This document shows positions 1 to 6,964 of a stretch of DNA of 7,127 bases, in pieces. Origin of the DNA: Bacillota bacterium (GTDB taxonomy: Bacteria > Bacillota > Dethiobacteria > DTU022). Position numbers and translations under genes: made by a program. The notes beneath the pieces were generated by a model, which saw nothing but the letters and a program-made list of their open reading frames with translations, searched no databases and was not told the DNA's origin. The stretch spans positions 1 through 7,127 of the forward strand of contig JAAZIE010000009.1 of NCBI GenBank assembly GCA_012510305.1, in the 5' to 3' direction. The stretch's first letter is position 1. Every line of letters starts with the position of its first letter.

Positions 1-2353
1 CCCGCAGCTTTTGGGCGGCGTTGAAGGTGGAGGACTGCTCCAGCAGGGGCGCCAGGCTGGAGGGATCTTCTACCGGTAACGGCATCCCGCTGCGGCAAAG
101 CCCCGCCTCGTCATATATTTTCAGGCAGCGTTCCCAGTATTTTTTCCCCGCCTGCGGAAAAAATTTTTGTTTAAACTTTCCCGGAAAACCGCCCCCCGCC
201 CTCCCGGCGGCCGCACCGGCCCAGGCCCGGTAAATTTCATCCAGGGCGCTTCTTGAGGGCAGCGCCAGGTTGAGCAAAAGCTCGTTGCGCCCCCGGTCGG
301 CTTCGCGGTAAAGCAGGTAGACCCTGATGGCACCGTCGCCGGGGCAGCCCTGGAAAAAGGTCTCCAGCGTCCTTTTGGAGAGGGGCAGATCGTAGAGGAT
401 CAGCACCCGGCAGCCCTCGCTCCGGGCTGCGGGCAGCCCCCCCTCATAATTATCCCTGCCGTTGGTGAGAAAAGCAAGCGGTAACCCCGCCGGCAGCTGC
501 CGCTGGAGCATCTCTTTCCGCCCCTTCGTACCTGTAAAAATAACCGCCGGTGCGCCTTCGGCCTCCAAAATCTTTTTCAAGGTGGAGAGGCGGCGGCGCA
601 GCCCGCGCCGGTCGATCACGGTGACCCGCCCGCGGGAAAAGGTATCGCCCCGGCGCAGATCCTTCAAGACCATATCCAATACCGGACGCTCTTTAAAACA
701 GCCCTCTCTGAGGGTAAAGGCCAGGTCGAACCGGCGGTCCCTCCCGAGAGAGGGTTCCAGCGCCGCAGCCGAAAAGAAAATCGGTGCGGCCCCGTGCTCA
801 CCTGATTCCAGGTTCAGCTTGAGATGCCTTTGGTCGGCCCCCACCAGGCGCCACGACTTCAGCTCCCAGCCCCGGCTGCAAAAAAGCGGCCGCGGGTTGC
901 CTTTGCCGAAAGGTTCCAGCAGCGCCGCCTGCCGGGCCAGCTCCATCCCCATCTCCGGCGGTTCCAGGACGGCGTCGATCTCGAGCAGGGGGGAGCGGTG
1001 CTCGGGAAGCAGGCGCCCCGCCGCATAGCGGTTGAGCTGAGAGCGCAGCTCGTCAACATGGGCCGCCTTGACCGTCAAACCGGCGGCCTGCCGGTGCCCG
1101 CCGAAGCGCTCCAGCAGCGCTGCGCAGTTATGTAAAGCGGCGGTGATATCAAAACCGGGGACGCTGCGTGCCGAGCCGCGCCCCTCTTCTCCCTCCAGGG
1201 AGATGAGCACCACGGGGCGGTAAAAGCGCTCCACCAGGCGTGAAGCGGCGATGCCGACCACGCCGTGCGGCCAGTCCGCGCCGGCCAGGGTGATAATATG
1301 CTCCCCGGCGGCCCGGCGATCCGCCGCCAGCGCCTCCTCGGCTTCCTTCAATATCCGCGCCCCCATGCTGCGCCGCTGCCGGTTGGCCTGGTCCAAAAAG
1401 AGGGCGCTCTCCCTGGCTTTCGCCTCATCCCGCTCCAGGAGAAGGCGTATCGCCGGATCGGCCTCCCCGATTCGACCGGCGGCGTTGAGCGGCGGAGCCA
1501 GGACAAAGGCCAGCGCATAGCTGTCGATCTCTTCCGGCCGCAGCCCCCCGGCCTCGGCCAGGGCCCGCAAACCCGGCCGCGGCGAACGTTTCAACTGCGC
1601 CATCCCGCAGGCGGCAAGAACCCGGTTTTCACCCCGCAGCGGCACCATGTCGGCCATCGTCCCCAGGGCGGCGAGATCGAGCAGCTCTTCGGGAAAAGCA
1701 GCGCCGGCCCGCTCCATCAGCGCCGCGGCCAGCTTGAAAGCGATCCCTGCGCCGCAAAGATCTTTGAAGGGGTAGCGGCAGCCTTCCTGGAGCGGATTCA
1801 AAACGGCGGCAGCGCCTTCAAGCGTGCCAAAGGGCAGGTGATGATCGGTCACGATAAGATCCAGGCCCAGATCGCGGGCGCAGGCTGCTTCGGCGGCGGC
1901 GTTGGCGCCGCAATCGACCGTGATCACCAGGTCGGTCCCGGCCGCGGCGATCTGCTCCAGCGCCCCCCGGTGCAGGCCGTAGCCCTCCCGGAAGCGGCTG
2001 GGCAGGTAAAAATCAACCGCTGCCGCGCCCAGCCGGCGCAGCGCTTCGATCAGCAGCGCCGCCGCGGTGATCCCGTCGACATCGTAATCGCCGTAGACAA
2101 CGATCTTTTCTCCCTTTTGCAGGGCGGCGCCGATCCGCTCCGCCGCGCGCTCCATCCCCATCATCAGCCAGGGCGAGTGCAGCTGCTCCGGCGAGGGATC
2201 AAGAAAATCCCGGGCGGCAGCGGCGCTGTCGATGCCCCGGTGAAACAAAACCCTGGCCAGTGCCGGTAAAATATCCAGCTCTTCCGCCAGGGCGGACACT
2301 TTTTCAACCGGCGCCGGAACGGGGCTGTCCCAGCGTTTCTCAGAAAGGCTCAT
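1..2353 (-). CDS. recJ: Single-stranded-DNA-specific exonuclease RecJ (3' end cut off by window edge)
   Basis: The minus-strand frame is open for 784 codons from the ATG at 2353 to the left edge. It encodes the 5'-3' single-strand exonuclease of recombination and mismatch/base-excision repair, a cytoplasmic Mn/Mg enzyme. DHH-family motifs are intact: GDYDVDG at residues 88-94, VDCG at 146-149, VTDHH at 168-172 and GTMADMVPL at 231-239. NAAGRIG follows at 290-296, and the DHHA1 motif GGHRQAAG at 418-425. The OB-type domain carries LLEPFGKGNP at 478-487. Residues from about 570 form the extra C-terminal domain seen in Firmicutes RecJ (about 790 residues), with YDLP at 654-657; E. coli RecJ (577 residues) lacks it. 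Probably only a few residues are missing. The start lies 3 nt after the lapA-like stop, with GGAGAGG inside the upstream gene's end, and the early KRW resembles the start of B. subtilis RecJ. Identification is near certain. Confidence 0.97.
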   Translation of the reverse strand, partial: MSLSEKRWDSPVPAPVEKVSALAEELDILPALARVLFHRGIDSAAAARDFLDPSPEQLHSPWLMMGMERAAERIGAALQKGEKIVVYGDYDVDGITAAALLIEALRRLGAAAVDFYLPSRFREGYGLHRGALEQIAAAGTDLVITVDCGANAAAEAACARDLGLDLIVTDHHLPFGTLEGAAAVLNPLQEGCRYPFKDLCGAGIAFKLAAALMERAGAAFPEELLDLAALGTMADMVPLRGENRVLAACGMAQLKRSPRPGLRALAEAGGLRPEEIDSYALAFVLAPPLNAAGRIGEADPAIRLLLERDEAKARESALFLDQANRQRRSMGARILKEAEEALAADRRAAGEHIITLAGADWPHGVVGIAASRLVERFYRPVVLISLEGEEGRGSARSVPGFDITAALHNCAALLERFGGHRQAAGLTVKAAHVDELRSQLNRYAAGRLLPEHRSPLLEIDAVLEPPEMGMELARQAALLEPFGKGNPRPLFCSRGWELKSWRLVGADQRHLKLNLESGEHGAAPIFFSAAALEPSLGRDRRFDLAFTLREGCFKERPVLDMVLKDLRRGDTFSRGRVTVIDRRGLRRRLSTLKKILEAEGAPAVIFTGTKGRKEMLQRQLPAGLPLAFLTNGRDNYEGGLPAARSEGCRVLILYDLPLSKRTLETFFQGCPGDGAIRVYLLYREADRGRNELLLNLALPSRSALDEIYRAWAGAAAGRAGGGFPGKFKQKFFPQAGKKYWERCLKIYDEAGLCRSGMPLPVEDPSSLAPLLEQSSTFNAAQKLR

Positions 2354-2356
2354 CTT

Positions 2357-2701
2357 TTACGGAGCCTCTCCTTCCCCGGCCGCTGCTCTTGCCTCGCGGA
2401 GCTGGGCCAGCTCCCTTTGCAGGCCCCCCTTCTCCTGTTCCAGGCCGGCCAGGCGCGCCTGCAGATCTTCCAGGCGGCGCCTTTCGGCGCGCGTCCGGAA
2501 AGCGGTGCGGATACCGCGATAAAGGCTGAATAAGCCCATGGCCAGGGCGCCGGCGGCGGCGGAGCCGATGATCAGGACAATCAAAGAGACCTCGGTTTTC
2601 CCAAAAAGATAGCTCACCGCTACCGGCTGGTTATTGGCCGCGGCCACGAGGGCGATGACCAGGCTAAATAGAAGGGAAAGAATCAACAACCACGCGCCCA
2701 T
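2357..2701 (-). CDS. LapA/DUF1049-family small membrane protein with C-terminal coiled coil
   Basis: This 114-residue protein has two predicted membrane helices (about residues 4-22 and 38-61). They are separated by a short loop with the family-like pattern NNQPVAVSYLFG (23-34). A highly charged tail (about 66-108) follows, with Leu/Ala/Glu/Arg spacing typical of a coiled coil. This matches the lipopolysaccharide-assembly-protein-A domain family (DUF1049). In E. coli the LapA homologue acts with LapB in controlling LPS synthesis, a role that cannot be carried over to a probable Gram-positive. By the positive-inside rule the basic segment after helix 2 (RGIRTAFRTRAERRR) should be cytoplasmic, so both termini face inside. 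AAAGGAG lies 8 nt before the ATG. It sits 27 bp after secF and 3 bp before recJ, so it is almost certainly co-transcribed with both. Family assignment is fairly secure; the function is unknown. Confidence 0.85.
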   Translation of the reverse strand: MGAWLLILSLLFSLVIALVAAANNQPVAVSYLFGKTEVSLIVLIIGSAAAGALAMGLFSLYRGIRTAFRTRAERRRLEDLQARLAGLEQEKGGLQRELAQLREARAAAGEGEAP

Positions 2702-2728
2702 GTTCAGCGCTCCTTTCTTTTGGCTCGC

Positions 2729-3649
2729 TCAGGCCGGACGGCGGCGGAGCCGCCTGGACTGAACCCTGCCCAGATCCAGCCAGAGGGGAGCGGCGATAAA
2801 GACCGACGAATACGTCCCCACAACCACGCCGATGAGCAGGGCGATCACGAAAGCGATGAGGTCGAAACTGCCGATAAAATAGTAGAAGCCCACCAGCAGG
2901 GCCGCCAGCACCAGCAGGGTGGTCATCGAGGTATTGATCGTCCGCACCAGGTTCTGGTTGATGCTCCGGTCCACCATCGCCGCGTATTCGTCTTTCTTTT
3001 TACGCTTGATGTTTTCCCGGATGCGGTCGAAGATAACGATGGTATCGTTGACCGAGTAACCAAATATGGTTAGAAGGGCCGCGATAAAGGGCACATTGGC
3101 CTCGATCTGGAAGATCGAAAACACGGCCACAATTATAAAGATATCGTGAAGCAGGGCGATGATCGCCGCGAGCGCAAAGCGGAACTCGAAGCGAAAAGTA
3201 ATATAGGCGATCATCCCGGCAACGGCGACAGCCAGGGCGATGAGGGCCTGGCGGGTCAGCTCGCCGCTGATGATCCCGCCCACGCTTTCCACGCGCAGAT
3301 CATCGGGGCCCAGCGAGGGCCAGCGTTCCCGGAAAGCGGCCAGGACGGCGTTGCGGCGCCCCTCCTCTATATAGGCGCTCTTGATCACCACCCCTTCGGT
3401 TAGCCGCCCCTGCAGATCGCGTCCTTTGACCGTCTGCACCACAGCGCCCTTGAGCTCGGGTATACCGCCGGCCAGCGCCTCCACTTCGGCCGGGGTAAAA
3501 TCATCGGCCAGGTTCAGGTGCAGCACGGTCCCCCCGGCAAAGTCGATCCCCAAATTCATCCCGGAGATGAGCAGGGAAACGATGCCGCCCAGGATCAGGA
3601 GTACGGAAAGAGCATAAGGAATTTTTCGATGGCGGACAAAATTGATCAT
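2729..3649 (-). CDS. secF: Protein translocase subunit SecF
   Basis: This 306-residue membrane protein partners SecD and uses the proton gradient to help release and pull exported proteins on the outer side of the SecYEG channel. Visible features are a first membrane helix (about 11-29), the GIDFAGG motif (34-40) opening the extracytoplasmic domain, and five further helices (about 132-152, 157-177, 187-208, 238-258 and 264-286). The signature GYSVNDTIVIFDRIRE lies at 197-212; its Asp202 matches the proton-pathway aspartate of the SecF fourth helix. RTINTS (236-241) carries the conserved Arg of helix 5, and VGTYSSVFIAAPL (277-289) closes the family pattern. Length is normal for a stand-alone SecF. 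Its ATG overlaps the secD stop as ATGA, with a GGGGGTGA Shine-Dalgarno-like stretch 7 nt upstream, indicating translational coupling. It ends in an Arg-rich tail. Confidence 0.98.
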   Translation of the reverse strand: MINFVRHRKIPYALSVLLILGGIVSLLISGMNLGIDFAGGTVLHLNLADDFTPAEVEALAGGIPELKGAVVQTVKGRDLQGRLTEGVVIKSAYIEEGRRNAVLAAFRERWPSLGPDDLRVESVGGIISGELTRQALIALAVAVAGMIAYITFRFEFRFALAAIIALLHDIFIIVAVFSIFQIEANVPFIAALLTIFGYSVNDTIVIFDRIRENIKRKKKDEYAAMVDRSINQNLVRTINTSMTTLLVLAALLVGFYYFIGSFDLIAFVIALLIGVVVGTYSSVFIAAPLWLDLGRVQSRRLRRRPA

Positions 3650-4917
3650 GCCGCTTTCACCCCCACGAAACGGCTGCTCCGGACCAGCCCGGCCCTGAAA
3701 GCAAGGCGCATCAAGGCCCGCGTCAGCGTCACCGCTGTCAGCATGCTGCAGACAATACCGATAAAGAGAGTCACGGCAAAGCCGCGCACCGGGCCGCTGG
3801 CCAGGGCAAAAAGAACAACCGTGGCGATAATGGTGGTCACGTTGGAGTCGAGGATGGTGCGGAAAGCCTGCTGAAAACCGTTTTCGATGGCGCGGTGAAC
3901 GGTGCGCCCGTTTTTAAGCTCCTCCTTGATCCGCTCAAAAATAAGCACGTTGGCATCCACCGCCATGCCGATAGAGAGAATTAGCCCGGCGATACCGGGC
4001 AGGGTCAGGGTGGTGGGCAAAAGCGTGAGCGCCCCCAAAACCAGCGTGAGGTAAAAGAGCAGGGCCACGCCGGAAATAAAGCCGGCAAAACGGTAAAATG
4101 AAATCATGTAAAGCACCACTATGGCCAGCCCGACGGCGGCGGCATAGACGCTCACATCCATGGTCCGCCGGCCCAGAGTGGGCCCCACCAGCTGCGACTC
4201 CAGCTCCACCAGCTCCACCGGCAGAGAACCGCTGCGCAGAAGCAGGGCCAGCTCGGCCGGTTCTTCGTGGCCGGTAATCCGGGCCTGGCCGTCGGTAATA
4301 ACCGCATTGACCACGGGATCGGAGATGATCTGTTCGTCGAGCACGATGAAGATCTTCTGGCCGTAAAATTCACCGGTGGCTTCAGCGAAGCGCTTGGTGC
4401 CCTCCTTGTCCAGCTCCAGGGAGATGAAGGGATCGGGCTCTTCGGGATCCCGCATCATCTGCACGCGGCGCAGGTTGGCGCCGGTGATGACCTCTTCACC
4501 GTTGGGATCAACAAAGGAAAGCCTGGCCGTGCTGCCGATGATCTCGCGGGCCTTTTCCGGATCATCGATATCGGGCAGCTCGATGCGGATCCGGTTTCTA
4601 CCCTGCGGCGCAATCACCGGTTCGGCCACGCCCAGCTCATCGACCCGGTTGCGGATAACTGCCATGGTCCGCTCGATGACATCGGCATCGACCTTCTCAT
4701 CCCCGGTTTCCTTCGCCTCCAGGAGCACGTAAAGCCCGCCGGCGATATCGAGCCCGCGCTTGATCCCGATATCCTCTTTGCCGGTCCAGGCCAGCATCTT
4801 CTTGCCCACATCGGTACCCAGAGCAACCTGAAAAACCAGGTACGCCAGTCCTGACAGCAGCAAACAGGCAGCGAAAAATAAAACTAAGCGTTTTCGCTTA
4901 TTTTTTTTGTTTCCCAA
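3646..4917 (-). CDS. secD: Protein translocase subunit SecD
   Basis: This is a 423-residue partner of SecF in the proton-driven SecDF accessory complex of the Sec export machinery. A Lys/Arg-rich N-terminus precedes helix 1 (about 10-32). RGLDIAGG (54-61) opens the extracytoplasmic P1 domain (about 50-250), which contains the usual IRNRVDELGVAEP-type segment (88-100). Five more helices follow between about 254 and 403. GMAVDANVLIFERIKEEL (317-334) is the fourth-helix signature, with Asp321 as the proton-pathway aspartate. The length is typical of the compact SecD of Firmicutes and Thermus rather than the 615-residue E. coli form. The start is TTG: AAGGTGG lies 6 nt before it, no in-frame ATG or GTG occurs just upstream, and the next Met (41) would remove helix 1. 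It is first in the secD-secF-lapA-like-recJ operon, with its own promoter. Codons 3-6 contain a run of eight A. Confidence 0.98.
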   Translation of the reverse strand: MGNKKNKRKRLVLFFAACLLLSGLAYLVFQVALGTDVGKKMLAWTGKEDIGIKRGLDIAGGLYVLLEAKETGDEKVDADVIERTMAVIRNRVDELGVAEPVIAPQGRNRIRIELPDIDDPEKAREIIGSTARLSFVDPNGEEVITGANLRRVQMMRDPEEPDPFISLELDKEGTKRFAEATGEFYGQKIFIVLDEQIISDPVVNAVITDGQARITGHEEPAELALLLRSGSLPVELVELESQLVGPTLGRRTMDVSVYAAAVGLAIVVLYMISFYRFAGFISGVALLFYLTLVLGALTLLPTTLTLPGIAGLILSIGMAVDANVLIFERIKEELKNGRTVHRAIENGFQQAFRTILDSNVTTIIATVVLFALASGPVRGFAVTLFIGIVCSMLTAVTLTRALMRLAFRAGLVRSSRFVGVKAA

Positions 4918-4923
4918 GGATAA

Positions 4924-4933
4924 CCACCTTCCC
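4924..4933 (-). promoter_or_regulatory. Ribosome binding site for secD (decides the TTG start)
   Basis: GGGAAGGTGG on the minus strand ends 6 nt before the TTG at 4917-4915. It is the only Shine-Dalgarno-like purine stretch near the N-terminus of SecD and supports translation from the TTG codon. Confidence 0.7.
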
Positions 4934-4960
4934 GTCGATTTATGCAGTTACCTTCAACAC

Positions 4961-4989
4961 ATTATACCAGAGCAGGGGCTTCATTTCAG
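4961..4989 (-). promoter_or_regulatory. Sigma-70-type extended -10 promoter of the secD-secF-lapA-like-recJ operon
   Basis: On the minus strand a perfect -10 box TATAAT (4966-4961) is preceded by TGG, giving the extended -10 form TGnTATAAT. Seventeen bases upstream lies CTGAAA (4989-4984), a 4/6 match to the -35 consensus. Transcription should begin near 4954, leaving a leader of about 37 nt before the secD start. It lies directly downstream of the ligase terminator, as expected for a separate operon. The boxes are seen in the sequence; the start point is inferred. Confidence 0.8.
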
Positions 4990-5050
4990 GTAAAATTGTC
5001 ATCCCGGTGAAAAGCGCCCCGTTAAGCGAGGGCGGGGCAAAGTGTACCCG

Positions 5051-5076
5051 GAGGGGGAAAAGGTGAGGGGGAAAAG
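5051..5076. repeat. Short tandem direct repeat in a purine/pyrimidine-biased tract
   Basis: The 12-base unit GAGGGGGAAAAG occurs at 5051-5062 and again at 5065-5076, with a period of 14. Together with the neighbouring AGAAAGGGG it makes the plus strand almost purely purine over about 35 bases. The second copy overlaps the T-tract side of the terminator. Probably a local duplication; no function is evident. Confidence 0.7.
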
Positions 5077-5105
5077 AGAAAGGGGCCGCCCCTGAGGGCA
5101 GCCCC
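5072..5105 (-). terminator. Intrinsic terminator of the acyl-CoA ligase gene
   Basis: On the minus strand, six nt after the ligase TAA, GGGGCTGCCC and GGGCGGCCCC pair as a 10-bp stem with one G-U pair and a TCAG loop. TTTCTCTTTT follows immediately. This is a classical Rho-independent terminator and separates the ligase from secD. Confidence 0.92.
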
Positions 5106-5111
5106 CCGTTT

Positions 5112-6824
5112 TTAAACCGAAGCAGCGTCCCACTTGTTTTCGCTGCGCAATTTCTCGACAATTTCTTCGGCGATCACTTTTAACTCGCGCTTGTCCACCT
5201 TGGCCACCCGGGTGAGGGGGAAGTCCTTGTCCTGGGGCCAGATTTCAACATGCTGCGGCCTTTTGTAAGAAGCGATCTCCTTGCAGTACCCTTCGATCTC
5301 TTCTGCGGTCAGCTCCATGCCCTTTTTGGGGCGGACAAAGGCAAAGATGCCCTCGTCAAAAACGCGGTGCTTGATCCCCACCACATCGACCAGGTCAACC
5401 TTTTCGTGGGTGGCGATGTACTCTTCAACCTCATCGGGGAAAACCTGGTAACCCTTTTGCTTGATCACAAATTTCTGCCTGCCCGAGAGGAAAAGGGCCC
5501 GGTTGGGGCCGACCATCGTGTAGTAGCCCATATCCCCGGTATAGAGAACGCCGTCTTTGGAAACCGCTTTCGCCGTCTCTTCGGGCAGGTTGTAGTAGCC
5601 CTTGAAGACGATGGGGCCGTGCACGCAGATCTCGCCCACCTCGCCGTCGGGCAGCTCCTCGCCGGCGGTGCCGTCGGGTTGCATCGGCTTGCGCACCGTC
5701 ACCGGGGCCAGATCATCATAAGCGGCGCCCACCTGCCCGGCCATTTCGTCAACGCTGATATCCGGTGCGGTGTAGGTGTAGAATCCCGCCGTCTCGGTCA
5801 TCCCCATGCCGGTACCGAAATTGGGCGCCATTTTGGCCATCTCTCTCAGGAAAACGCTGTCCACGGCGGAGCCGCCGTAGATGGCAAAGCGAAGGCTGGA
5901 GGTATCAAAATCGGCGTACTCCGGCAGGGCCCATTCCAACCGGTATTGCGTGGGAATCTGGCCCAAAACGGCGATGCGGTGCTTCTCAATCGCCTCCAGG
6001 GTCATCTTCGGATCAAATATCCTGATCAAATAAGCCGTTCCCCCCACATAAAGCGTCGTCATCAGCTGCTCGGTAACGCAGCCCACATGGCTGGGCGGCA
6101 GGTTGATCAGCATGCGCATATCCTCACGCTCCACCTTGCCCCCCAGCCCCCGGGCCAGCACTTCGTTTTGAATGATAATATTTTCATGGCTCATCACCGC
6201 CGGCTTGGGCTCTCCCGTGGTCCCGGTGGTGAAGATGATCAGGGCGGGGGTGTGCGTGTCGATCCGGGCGGCCGCTTTTTTCAGCTCACCGCGGAAAAGA
6301 TCCTTGATCTTCAAAGCGACCAGCTTTCTCTTGTTCATCATATCCGTAATCGCCATCGCCCCATCCATCAGTTCACCGGGCTTGGGATTGGGCGTAAACT
6401 GAACCAGGTGCTCCACGTAAGGGCAGTCTTCCTGAACCGCTTTCCCCACCTCGCGAAAGTCGCGCAGCGGCGTATTTCCCAGGAAAAAGAAAGCTTTGGG
6501 CTTGATCTTTTTCAGATCGCGGACCACCTCGGCCTCTTTGAGGCGCACATCCAGGGGCGCAATAATAATCCCGATCTTGAAGCAGGCGTACATCAACAGA
6601 ACATGCTCGGGTATCAGCACCAGCATCGTGGCCAGGCGATCCCCTTTTTTGAGCCCCATGTCGAGAAGTCGCAGGGCGAAGAAATCCACCATGGTATTGA
6701 ACTGCTTGTACGTCACCGTGTTGTCGTCTTCATGCTGAACCAGGGCCGGCTTCCCGGGCTCCACCTTGGCCCATTTTTCCGGATAATCGTTCAGCAGCGG
6801 CAGCTTCCACTCTTGGCCGGACAT
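5112..6824 (-). CDS. AMP-binding (ANL superfamily) acyl-CoA ligase, substrate unknown
   Basis: This 570-residue cytoplasmic enzyme belongs to the adenylate-forming superfamily: a carboxylic acid is activated with ATP to an acyl-AMP, then usually passed to coenzyme A. The core motifs appear in order. The phosphate loop is FTTGTTGEPKP (198-208), GMGMTETAGF (339-348) is the A5 motif, YTGD (428-431) is A7, and GRQKFVIKQKGYQVFPDEVEE (448-468) is the hinge and A8 region. The C-terminal LTRVAKVDKREL (537-548) has Lys542 in the place of the catalytic A10 lysine. Two departures are PKP instead of the usual PKG in the loop and VAK instead of TGK at A10. Length fits a fatty or aromatic acyl-CoA ligase. 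No carrier-protein domain, signal peptide or membrane helix is evident. A strong GGAGGAGGAG site precedes the ATG. Own promoter and terminator make it a single-gene unit. Neighbours give no clue to the substrate. Confidence 0.93.
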   Translation of the reverse strand: MSGQEWKLPLLNDYPEKWAKVEPGKPALVQHEDDNTVTYKQFNTMVDFFALRLLDMGLKKGDRLATMLVLIPEHVLLMYACFKIGIIIAPLDVRLKEAEVVRDLKKIKPKAFFFLGNTPLRDFREVGKAVQEDCPYVEHLVQFTPNPKPGELMDGAMAITDMMNKRKLVALKIKDLFRGELKKAAARIDTHTPALIIFTTGTTGEPKPAVMSHENIIIQNEVLARGLGGKVEREDMRMLINLPPSHVGCVTEQLMTTLYVGGTAYLIRIFDPKMTLEAIEKHRIAVLGQIPTQYRLEWALPEYADFDTSSLRFAIYGGSAVDSVFLREMAKMAPNFGTGMGMTETAGFYTYTAPDISVDEMAGQVGAAYDDLAPVTVRKPMQPDGTAGEELPDGEVGEICVHGPIVFKGYYNLPEETAKAVSKDGVLYTGDMGYYTMVGPNRALFLSGRQKFVIKQKGYQVFPDEVEEYIATHEKVDLVDVVGIKHRVFDEGIFAFVRPKKGMELTAEEIEGYCKEIASYKRPQHVEIWPQDKDFPLTRVAKVDKRELKVIAEEIVEKLRSENKWDAASV

Positions 6825-6829
6825 CTATT

Positions 6830-6839
6830 CTCCTCCTCC
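6830..6839 (-). promoter_or_regulatory. Strong ribosome binding site of the acyl-CoA ligase gene
   Basis: GGAGGAGGAG on the minus strand; the AGGAGG core ends 7 nt before the ATG at 6824. It fixes the start and suggests efficient translation. Confidence 0.88.
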
Positions 6840-6905
6840 ATATTAAAATTTAACCGTTCCCCTTTAAAGTTTCCACATATTTCTCCAATTACCCTCTCTT
6901 AAAAA

Positions 6906-6921
6906 GATAGGATCAACTATC
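6906..6921. repeat. GATAG-N6-CTATC inverted repeat in the ligase leader
   Basis: Perfect 5-base arms GATAG (6906-6910) and CTATC (6917-6921) flank six bases, the same arm and spacer lengths as the TTGAC-N6-GTCAA site. It lies just downstream of the inferred transcription start, where a bound repressor could act as a roadblock. Function unproven. Confidence 0.4.
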
Positions 6922-6952
6922 AATATTCTAATTTAAAGATAAATTATATTGA
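6920..6952. repeat. Imperfect inverted repeat spanning the -10 box
   Basis: On the plus strand TCAATATTCTAATTT (6920-6934) and AAATTATATTGA (6941-6952) are complementary except for a TCT insertion in the left arm. Six bases (6935-6940) separate the arms. The repeat covers the -10 hexamer and the expected start point, so it could be a second operator or only AT-rich coincidence. Confidence 0.4.
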
Positions 6953-6964
6953 CCGATTCGTCAA
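6936..6964 (-). promoter_or_regulatory. Sigma-70-type promoter of the acyl-CoA ligase gene
   Basis: The minus strand carries TTGACG (6964-6959, 5/6 match to -35), a 17-base spacer and TATCTT (6941-6936, 4/6 match to -10), in a locally AT-rich region. The start point should be near 6929, giving an untranslated leader of about 105 nt. The moderate -10 and the inverted repeats covering both boxes suggest a regulated promoter. Confidence 0.7.

Noticed and set aside
462..1135. Two overlapping plus-strand open frames (462-1028 and 824-1135)
   Set aside because: Both lie inside recJ, are Arg/Ser-rich and show no family motif.
1265..2269. 334-codon open frame on the plus strand opposite recJ
   Set aside because: Arg/Gln/Pro-rich low-complexity translation typical of the antisense of GC-rich genes. 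RecJ motifs on the other strand explain the region.
3146..3874. Several plus-strand open frames over secF and the end of secD
   Set aside because: They are antisense shadows of secF and secD, whose signatures (GIDFAGG, NDTIVIFDRI) are intact.
4267..4854. 195-codon plus-strand open frame opposite secD
   Set aside because: Antisense of SecD with no membrane segments, motif or ribosome binding site.
4995..5000. ATGACA-like -35 element (minus strand) near 4995-5002 as a second secD promoter
   Set aside because: No acceptable -10 box lies 16-18 bases downstream (the site is GCCCCT). The TGG-TATAAT promoter explains transcription better.
4940..5161. 73-codon minus-strand open frame between the ligase and secD, considered as a secD-regulating leader peptide
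   Set aside because: It starts inside the ligase gene, crosses the terminator hairpin, lacks a ribosome binding site and ends before an arrest-like sequence can be recognised. The secD promoter lies inside it.
5250..6902. 550-codon open frame on the plus strand opposite the ligase gene
   Set aside because: It mirrors the codon pattern of the ligase, is His/Gly/Leu-rich with no recognisable motif, and has no plausible ribosome binding site. The opposite strand carries all adenylate-forming motifs.
6825..6929. Riboswitch or T-box in the roughly 105-nt ligase leader
   Set aside because: The leader is AT-rich and short, shows no T-box-like conserved core and no terminator or antiterminator pair before the start codon.
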